From Pigoraptor vietnamica (Eukaryota > Opisthokonta > Filasterea), in assembly GCA_943704525.1 (NCBI GenBank), contig CALSCQ010003021.1, positions 1 through 20,533 on the forward strand: DNA of 20,533 bases, given 5' to 3'. Under the pieces are notes generated by a model. The model ran no database searches, was not told where the DNA came from, and saw only the letters and a list, made by a program, of their open reading frames with translations. A program made the translations under genes and the position numbers. Of the stretch, positions 9,369-17,900 are shown one piece after another (positions within the stretch are counted from its first letter, which is position 1; each line of letters opens with the position of its first letter).

Positions 9369-9764
9369 GGCTCCCGAAAGTGGTGGCAGCGCCTTGAAGT
9401 CTAGTGTGTGCGCACTATTGCGCACTCGTTAGAAGATGTCAGAGAAGATAGAGTGCACAAGCGTGCAATTAAAGCCCCTCTCACAACATGAGAGCAGGGC
9501 GACCCACAGACACTCTGCGCCACTGGGAGACAAGAGGGACGGGCGGAAGTGTGCGCACGGACCACAATTAAGCCGAGAGAGTGGCCAATGGGAGCAATTA
9601 CGCTGGACCTCACGTGATGACCAGCCCATTCAGAAATGTGCCGAGTTGTCGGTTAACGACTTGAATAGCAAGGACGCGAACGGGATCCCGTGTCGTCGTG
9701 TGCCAGGCCTGCTTCGCTCGCGCGCGAGGGGGCGCAGCAGGAGTTTGGGCAGTCGCGCAATCTG
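9369..9764. promoter_or_regulatory. Divergent promoter region
   Basis: This region separates the isocyanide synthase (-) from the FYVE gene (+), so it should hold both promoters. Visible elements are CCAAT at 9585-9589 and an E-box CACGTG at 9611-9616, within TCACGTGATGA, 22 bases apart and just upstream of the FYVE gene. There are also two similar boxes, caattaaagcc near 9466 and caattaagcc near 9565. Stops are frequent and I see no gene, though the undefined 5' end of the FYVE gene may extend into about 9680-9764. Confidence 0.35.
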
Positions 9765-11410
9765 ATGGAGATATTCAAGCGCACGCGGGAAGAGAAGAAC
9801 GGCCGCGACGACGAGACGGAACAAGCTCATCATTCGCCTCGAAAAGCTGCTCGACGTTGTTGTCGACGGCGACGACGGACAGAGGCCGCGCGCTGCGAGT
9901 GTCATGGGAGCGCGCGGGGCGCGCCGAGAACACGAGCAGGCGGTTGTTGCGTGGAAGGACGACGCGAGCGTGCGGAGCTGTCCCGAGTGCGGGACTTCCT
10001 TTGGGCTGTTGACCCTGCGCCACCACTGCTGTGCGGAGGTGTCATGTGTGGCAAACCGACGTGCAACACGATGCTTCCCATTCCGGTTGCTCGACAGTTG
10101 CTCAACGGCGACCGCGTGACCGCGGACGCGACGAACGGCGCCGACGGAAAGGATGCGCTGCGCATCTGCAAGACGTGCCGCGTGCGCGTGTTTCGGCATG
10201 CCAAGCAGGTCCGTCGCGATTCAGCAGCCGCCCGCATACCTTGCCCTCTACGGACGGCTCGCTCTGGCACGCGAGCGCATTCAGGCGCTCATTCCAAAGT
10301 ACTCCGAGCTGTGCGAGCGCGCGTCTAATGTGCGCAATGCGTACGCCGCGAGCGACACGCGCGAAGCGATGGCCGTGCGGCAGGAGATCATGCAGCACTT
10401 TGAGGTCATCGACGCCGCCAGATTTGAAGGGGGTCGATCTGTGGTAAGTTTGGTAGCGCATCGCGGCCATCCCCGCCCAGGAACAGGCGCGCCTGCAAGA
10501 GCGTGCTCGAGCGCAGCAAGCAGCCGCGTCGGGAGAAGGGCGACGACGTTCCCGACCCGCGGGACGTGGCCAAACAGCTGAAGCGGGCGGCGGTCGACGG
10601 ACGCATTTGCGCGGGAATTCGGCTCGCCGCAACCGGCTACATGCAGGACGTCATCCCGCAACTCGAGCGGATGCGGCCCGACCGACAGCACATCGAAGAT
10701 GCCAATCGCATGCAGAAGGCCGAGGCGCAAGCGAAGGGGAAGGCGACGAACGCGCAGACACAGTGCGAGAAGGACGCCAGGGAAAGGGAGATGAAGGAGA
10801 AGGAGGCGCGGGAGCAGCGGGAACGCGAGCAGAAGGAGAAGGAAGCGCGGGAGCAGCGCGAACGCGAGGAGCAGCAGCGCCGCGCGGCGGAGGAAGCAGA
10901 GCGCAGGCGTCGCCTCGCGGAGGCTGAGCAGGCGCGGCAGCGTGACGCGGAAAGAGAGCGGCAGTTGTCGGCGCAGCAAAGGGGTGGACAGCAGGGGAGG
11001 GCGGGCGGTCACGTGAGGAACGCGTCAAGCCCCGCCGGCATGTCTCCGGCGTCTGCGCGGGCTGTGCAGAGGGGAGACACGTTTGATGACGACGACGTGA
11101 CGCCATCGGCCTCGTCGTCCGCGTCCACGGCGCAGGGGCCCGTCTACGCCAAGTCGATAGCCTCCGACAATCTCTTGACCACATTGTAAACTCGCCGCCG
11201 ACGCGTCGCGTGGAGCGTGCGCCGCCGGTGCGGTCCGCGACCGTGTCGGGACGGACCGTCGACATGCACGCGCACAGGGAAGTGCTCGCGGAGCAACGCC
11301 AGGAACGTCGTGTCGATGATTGCGCAGGCGAGGCGCGATCGCCGTTGGGAGACGCCGATATTCTCTCGCGGTCGCTTGCAGATATCGACAAGGAGCTGGA
11401 GCGTCTTTAA
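9765..11410 (+). CDS. Rabenosyn-5/Vac1-like FYVE protein, frame broken
   Basis: Proteins of this family bind phosphatidylinositol 3-phosphate and Rab GTPases on early endosomes and guide vesicle fusion. Visible in order: RLEKLL helix near 9834-9852, WKDD near 9952, zinc ligands CPEC and RHHC (to 10029), then CGGVMCGKPTC (from 10032), LRICKTC near 10158-10178, PPAYLALYGRL helix from about 10228, QARLQERARAQ after 10484, a Lys/Glu/Arg-rich coiled coil at 10755-10980, and a C-terminal ADIDKELERL ending in TAA at 11408-11410. These blocks lie in different frames. Changes are needed near 9820, 10030, 10221, 10539, 11185, 11303 and 11350, plus a probable 37-nt intron at 10444-10480. Conserved residues are otherwise kept, so indels (assembly errors or recent decay) are likely. 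The start is uncertain; ATG 9765 is the first ATG in the N-terminal frame. Confidence 0.75.
10444..10480 (+). other. Possible 37-nt intron in the FYVE gene
   Basis: The stretch begins gtaagt and ends cccgcccag. Removing it joins a helical segment in one frame to QARLQERARAQ in another, which suits the family. It is much shorter than every other intron here (80 nt or more), so it could instead be another indel region. Confidence 0.4.
10794..10871 (+). repeat. Two tandem 39-bp units inside the coiled coil
   Basis: Units at 10794-10832 and 10833-10871 encode nearly identical 13-residue blocks, KEKEAREQREREQ and KEKEAREQREREE. This is an in-frame tandem duplication that lengthens the charged coiled coil. 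The unit length equals that of the array in the pyruvate kinase intron, but the sequences are unrelated. Confidence 0.75.
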
Positions 11411-11667
11411 GGCGGCTGTCTGTGGGTGTTGTGGTGCGCAGGCCATAAGAGGCGTGCGCCCGCGCTGCTGTTGCAATGAATTATCAGCTTCTGAGTCGAT
11501 GTTCTGTGCTTGTACTATCCAGACCTCTCTCTCGCACTGCGACACCGACGGAACTGCCCCTTCTCGAACAGTTCCGATCGCATGGAATGCATACACATCG
11601 TGGGGTGCCCTGCGGCACCTACGGCCGGCAGGGAAGGAGACAATTAGCAGCGCGACCGTCAACGGCT
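11411..11667. other. Convergent spacer
   Basis: This lies between the 3' ends of the FYVE gene (+) and the Crinkler-RHS-type gene (-). I see no gene, no AATAAA and no repeat in it. Confidence 0.5.
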
Positions 11668-13948
11668 TTAGTTGCCAAATATGGCTTCGAGCGTGTTCAG
11701 AATTTGGTCACGTTTCTGCGCATGCGCGTCGAGTGCTGCGACAACAAGCGACTTCTTCTTTCCCGAGACTCCTTTCACGCCCCAATCCGCAGCGATAGCT
11801 GAGAGGTCTCGAGCGGCGAATCTCTTTGCGCGTTCCTCACAGGACGGGACCTGTTGTTGGTTCAAGAGCCACTCCGAAAGCAAGAGCGTCGTCTTGGAGG
11901 GGCGGTCAGCCGGCTTCCCCAGTTCGAGCGGAACGTTTCCGAGCTTCAAGTCGTTCGCGTCGTAGAGGACGATGGCGCCGCTCGACGCGACGCGCGCAAC
12001 GTCGGAGTTGAATTCTCTAACCGCGGTCCACACATCCGCCGCGAAGCCTGTCGTGGATACAACAACGCGTTTGTAGCGACACGAACCGTTGCTTCGCAGG
12101 CTGGCGAGTTCTGAAGCGCGGCGTTCGGGGTTCGCGGCGCTCAAGATTCGATCGGGATCGAGGGACCTAAGCGCGACCAGAAAGTCGACAGTTGACAGTG
12201 CGATCCTCCAAGCCTTGATCTGCACGCTGACCAGATTGTCCGTCTCGTCCCTAAACATGATATCGGGACCGCAACGCTCCGGGGGAAAGCACAGAACGCC
12301 ACATGCAAGAGCCGCAAAGAGCTCCTCTTCGTCCGCGATAGGCAGGCCGTGTGCAAATGCTCGCGGAGCGCCGGCAATCGGGAAGTTCGCGCCGCAGCAA
12401 CGCGAAGGCGACGACATCCTCTATAAGACAGCCGCGAACGCGAGCTGCCGGTCCACTCGGAAGAAACGGCGTAACGCCGGTCTCAATCACTTTCGATATC
12501 GCTTCGTACACGATCGGTGGGCCGTCAATCGCCACTCGGCGGACGGTTTCGCGCATCAAGGGCTCGAAAATCGCATCGCCGCAAAGCGGCGCAATCCACT
12601 TCTCGAAAATGTTAGCTCCGTTGTTCCTACGTTGCAGAGCATAGCCCCGCAAAACCGCTTCGCAGACAGCGAAATGAGCGGCGTCAGAAGCACTTGTCCC
12701 GTCCGAAGCGACGATCCATCCCGGCTTGAGGAGGCCCCACAGGTTTTCTTCGAGCACGCGCATAACTTCGCTCTTCGCGGCGGCCACGGCGGACGCAACG
12801 TTCGTATGGTTGTTCGCGCAATGCCTCGCCAGCAGCGTCGCGATAAGGGGCCGTCCAACGAACGGACGAATGTCGTCGTCATCCAACTCAGCAGCGGCCT
12901 GAGGGGCCACCGCCTCAAGGACACGGCGAACAAGAGTAACGTCGAAAACGGGGAGTTGCGAGAAGACTCTAAGGTTGGTTCGGTTGAAGGGCGAAACGAC
13001 GTGCGCAACACGAGACATGAGCGTGACGTTCGTAGAGCACACCACGAGCGTGCCGAGTGGCAGCTGTGACAGCTCGATCCCACTCCGGAGAATGGCGTAC
13101 ATAAAATCGTGCGCGTTTCGACGGCTGGCGTAGCGCTGATGTGCGACCGCCCGCGACCCTGCGTCCGCGAGCCAGCCTTCGACTACAGCCCTCACATCAC
13201 CCGCGGCACCCGTTGACTGGCTCAAGCAACATGACTTGATATTCGAAAACACGTGGATCTCGTCGACGACTATCACAACGCGAGCCCCGGGCAGCGCTGA
13301 CGCGATTCGCCGGTGTACTTCGTCGCGCGCAGAGTTGAGGCAGGCGTACAGCTCCGCATCCGCGTCGAACTCTAGAAGGCGCCAACGTGACAGGCACCCG
13401 AGAATGTGATCTTGAGTGTAGTGGTTGACCAGAGACGTCACCGCGACGGCATGGCGCCACGCAGGCTCTTGACGAACGTCGGCAGAACACGCGTCAACGA
13501 GCGTCACGAGAACGTCGAGGAGTCCCAGTAGCACGCCCTCTGCAATGGCGACGATACGACGCGAATAGTTGTTGAGCAACGAAAATGCCTCCTCTGTTCG
13601 TCCCTCCAAGTAACTGCGTTCGACGTCGACGGCTACGCGCGACGTCCGCGGCACAATGACCTGCTGCAAGGCGCTGACGAGCTTGCTCGTTTCTCCCATG
13701 CAGCGCAGGGCCGAGACGTACACATTATCCCTCAGCGACAGCGCGAGCGACGCATGCGTCTTGCCAAACCCGGGCGGTTGAATGCACCCGACGACAGCTC
13801 GACGCTGCGGGTCAGCCCCGCCTGCTTCACAAACGACGTTGAGCAACGCATCAATACCTTCTCCGACAATAAGGGGCGCAGGAGGATCGCTCAGGCGCAA
13901 TCTTATGCCCCGGCTAAGGTACGAGGCGATTTCGTCTCCAATGCCCAT
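11668..13948 (-). CDS. Crinkler-RHS-type P-loop NTPase with REase-like domain
   Basis: This resembles the Crinkler/retrotransposon-hot-spot (CR) class, which couples a P-loop NTPase to a restriction-endonuclease-fold domain and occurs in expanded, often selfish or effector-like families of fungi, oomycetes and protists. From ATG 13948: QPPGFGKT (residues 57-64), a Walker A close to the AAA-type GPPGTGKT; VVIVVDE (224-230), a Walker B; then a conserved block near 12420-12500. After a frame change near 12391-12398 the second part has GPDI (Asp at 12262-12264) and VSVQIKA (Gln to Lys, 12222-12214), the D...QxK layout of a PD-(D/E)xK nuclease, followed by DFLVALRSLDPDRI. It ends in TAA at 11668-11670, about 760 residues in all. 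A pyrimidine-rich tract and tcaacag directly before the ATG could be a 3' splice site, so an N-terminal header exon may exist. Activity and role are inferred. Confidence 0.75.
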
Positions 13949-14445
13949 GCCCCTTGCTGTTGAAAACGAACAGAAACGAATAATAATAATAAAAAAAAAC
14001 AAAAGGTTGAAATGAGAAGTATGTTAGGAAGTGAGTTTGTGCTTCCTCGCTGACGCTGCTGCAGTCTCGGAAGGATCAGAAAGGTAGTCTGTAGAATGCG
14101 GACGAACGCCGGCGGCCGGCGGCGGGCCTGAAGAGTGACCGTCAGTGAGGCCGTCGAACTTGGCGCAGCAAAACTTGAAGCGAATGCGAAGAACGAAGCA
14201 TAGATGCACATGGAGCGTAGGCAAATGTAGCGAAGTGGAAGCAAAGGTAGAGCGAAGGTAGAGCGAAGGAACTGGCTGAACGGCGGCCGACGCCGGGGCC
14301 CGCAGTGAGGCCGGCAGAACAGTGGACTGCTCAGACGCTGCCGGAGCCCGGCCGGCCCGGGGCCGAGCGAAGTGGAGGACAGGCCGGCTGGCCAGGCCTT
14401 CTTCATCGAGCGCGATCCGAATGCGGAAACACCCGCGCCTTCTGC
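13949..14445. other. Divergent spacer
   Basis: This separates the Crinkler-RHS-type gene (-) from the P450 fusion (+). An A-rich run with five TAA-like units lies at about 13979-14005, and reads as a T-rich tract followed by tcaacag on the minus strand. A short direct repeat, aggtagagcga twice, lies near 14246-14267. GC-rich sequence at 14280-14445 probably includes the first coding part of the P450 fusion (a FFIERDPNAETPAP segment near 14400-14440), in a frame that does not join directly to the next exon. No clear TATA box is seen. Confidence 0.4.
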
Positions 14446-14896
14446 GGGATCCCGTGGGGTCCCCGTGAGCCGTTTGTCGGTGAGTTTTGCGTGGAGTGTG
14501 TGTGCTGTCAATGCATGCGTGCGTGCGTGCGTACGTGCGTGCGTGTGAGGGTGTGTGTGTTCAGTTACGTGTATGTCGGTCATTGTGTGCGTGCGCGTGT
14601 GAGGTGCTGTGTTCGTTCAGTTACAGTATCTTCGTGCCGTGTCTACAGTTGTCGTCTTGTGTGTCCGTGTGTGCTCGTCGTGTGCCATTGTGTGCGATGT
14701 GTGTGTGTGTGTGTTGTGTGTGTGTGTATGTGTGTGTGTGCGTGTGTGTGTGCGTGTGTGTGTGTATGTGTGGGTGTGCGTGTGCGCGGTGTGCGTGTGT
14801 GTGTGTGTGTGTGCGTGCGTGACCGGGAGTGTGCGTGTGTTTGTGTGTGTGTGTGTGTGTGCGTGTGTATGTGTGCGTGTGCGTGTGCGTGTGCGC

Positions 14897-14932
<36 letters not shown>

Positions 14933-17900
14933 GATTGTGTAATCGGTCACTATTATATGACGATGCCTGTGTTTTCGGCTGCGCATGAAGGAGCTACTCA
15001 AACTGCAAATGCAACATGCCCGCACTCTCGTGGTTCCGTTAGAATGTGTCCGTCACACGCAAGCCGAGTGTTGTGTTTGAACTCCCCACAAGCCGAGAAT
15101 TCAAATCCCACCCCTACGTTCTCAGTCACCCCTATCACTCGTTCGCAGGTAGCATCCCCTACCTTGTCCCGGACACATCGCGCAAACTGGCCGCACTCAC
15201 TGAGAAGTGCGGCGGCATATTCCGCCTGGCCATCGCAGGCGTCGACTACGTAATCGTTAGGTGTGTCCCATTAAGCGTGTGTATGGCGTGGTCTCGTGTG
15301 TCCGTCTGTTGGACGGAAGACTACGTGATCGTGAGGTGCGTCCCATTAAGCATGTGCAATGAGCCAGTGCGCCCGGTCGGTCTGAGTGAATGGCTCGGAA
15401 GGAATGTGTTCTTCTTCTGGCACGCTTTACGCGCCTGTGTTTGCAAGCCAGCTGTCGTCTGCTCGGCTTGATGCAAGACATGGATCCATGTGCATGCGTA
15501 GTCAACTCAACGGCCTTTGACGCCCGTGCCATCCCCCGCAGCGACCCCAAAATCATTGAAGAGATGGTCGAAAATCGCGCGAGACGGCCGGCACGCCGTA
15601 CGAGCGCTTTGCGGAGGTCGGCGGGCGCGGGCTGTTCACGGCGAGCGACGACGATGAGGCGCAAGGAATGGCGTATCGCGTCTCATGAAGGCGTTTTCGC
15701 TGAAGAACCAGAAGGGCTTTGTGGCGCCGATGGTGCAGGAGGCAAGGCGCTTCAGGGATTACTTCGAGACATTCACTGCCGGTGGGTCTCACGTGCATCC
15801 GTGTGAGCGCAGTGTGCTGTGTTCAGTGGAGCGGTGCGTGCGTGCGAGTGCGCATGCGGAGGTCTCACGGCGGTGTGGGCTGCAGGCGGCGTGAATGCCG
15901 GCACGCAGCTCGACTTCATCGATCAGATGACGCGCCTCACATTCAACGTCATTGGTCTCTGCGGCTTCAACATCAACTTCCGTGCGGGAAACACCGAGGA
16001 CGAGGGTGGGCCGTACCCCATTGTCCCTCGCATGCATGCCTTACACCCCTCCAATATCTCCCTCCCCTCCCCTCAATGCACGCGTATTATAGTCAAAAGG
16101 CCGGGCCGCGCCTTTGGGCTTCGCGTTCATTTCCTGCTGTCGAACTCTGTCTGCGTGTCTCCGTTCTGCATATTAATACGTATTAATATCTAGACCTTGC
16201 TCACCCCCGGGTATTTTGCGGCAACAGCCCAGCTTCTCGTGGTAGTCAAGTACTGCCTGAACGAGCTTTTCCTCCGCAATTTCCGCATCCGATCGCTGGA
16301 GCCAATTCTCCACGCGAAGGAGCGCGCCGAGTTCAAGCGCCAGGCGGACCTTGCGCGGGTGTGTGGTCTGTTACTAGTCTCTTCAGTCGAATCACACAGA
16401 TACACATGCGCACACACGCATTCTCTCTCACGTCTCTCTCTCGCACCTCACCTGGTAATCCCTCGCCCTCACACACATGAATGCTTTCGCACACGCACGT
16501 GCAGGAATTTATCCGCAACGTCATCGCCGAGCGCAAGACTGAAGGACCCCAACCTTGCCAACTGCGCCGATCTTCTTGCCGTCATGCTGACGACAGTCGA
16601 CGAGGTGACCGGAAAGAAGATGGACGAGCAGATCATCCTCGAAAACGTGAGCAACACTGTTTTCGCCGCCGTGTGCGAGTGCGACAGGGGCGACTGGTGC
16701 TGTGTCGGCCCTCTCGGTAGCACCCTATCGTGCCCTCCTAACATTGGGCGCCTTAGTCATGTGCCGAGCACTGCCGAAGCCCGTGGTGTTCGCGCTGAGC
16801 CATCCAGTTCGGAGCACTGAAGGGCCCATTGTTTGCGCCTGAGCCACTCGATGTGGACTGAAGCCGGGCTGCTCTTTGCGCAGGTGATTGGATTCCTGGT
16901 CGCTGGCCACTGCGCCGAGACGACGGCGACGATGCTCGCGTGGATGCTTACCGTGCTCTGCAGCACTGACCCGGAGCTCGAGGAGCGCCTTGTGAAGGAG
17001 GTCGATGAAGTCATTGGCGACCGTGAGATCACCTTCGCGGACATTGCCAAGTTGGACTTGCTGGACAGGTGCGTGCGCCTCACTGTCACACTGAGCGGTG
17101 ATGCATGTGCACTCTGTCTGGACACTTCGCAATTGGCAGGCACCTGCGCCACCAGCGATTTCCATAATGGACCACCCGGCCATTGAACACGTCGCATGTT
17201 TCTGTTCATTGTCCACTCTGCCGTTGCTCGCCTTGACGGCTTTGTTTCTGCGTGCGCAGGTGCATCAGCGAGACCCTCCGCCTCTTCACGCCCATTGCCA
17301 TCACGGTGCGCAAGGCCTCTCGCCCGGATGCCGGCAACCGCACGTCGCGACCCATTGCCTGTTGCTCCTTCCCTTGCCACCCTTGCCGCCTCCCCCCCAC
17401 CCCGCGGGTGCTCACGTGACGCATTCTGACACAGGGCCAACTTACACCCCATCGGCACGGTGAGCTACCGAGCCCCCTCGTGATTCCCTACATGCGCCAC
17501 AAGGCCAGCGCGCTCTCTGGGTCAGCCCCGGCCATTGTGGTGCCGGCTGCGTCCCCCGTGCGCTACGACGTGCACAGGCGAAAATCGGTCGTCGACTTCG
17601 AGCGCTCGTCCAAGGCCGTCCCTCTGCTGATTCTGTACGGCTCGGGGTCAGGAACAAGCGAGGACTTTGCGATGCGCCTCCACTCGCAGGGACGCACCAA
17701 CTCGTTCGAGACGACGTGGGTGTGCGGCGCGCCCGTGTGTGTGCGCTTGTTAGGTTGTGCGCATGGTCATGATCACTGTACGTCATGGTGTCTGCTGCGC
17801 ATTCTCTATGGCTTGAGGCACTGGGGTGGTTGCGAGTAACGCCGCCCTCGTCTTTCCCAGGATCGATGAGCTGGACTGCCGCGTGGGCATGCTCGGCGAC

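Noticed and set aside
12089-13069. 326-codon plus-strand frame opposite the Crinkler-RHS-type gene
   Set aside because: The minus strand carries Walker motifs and conserved blocks; this frame has no domain and no splice structure.
14487-15253. Val/Cys-rich plus-strand frames and His/Thr-rich minus-strand frames
   Set aside because: They are direct translations of the GT microsatellite in the P450 intron.
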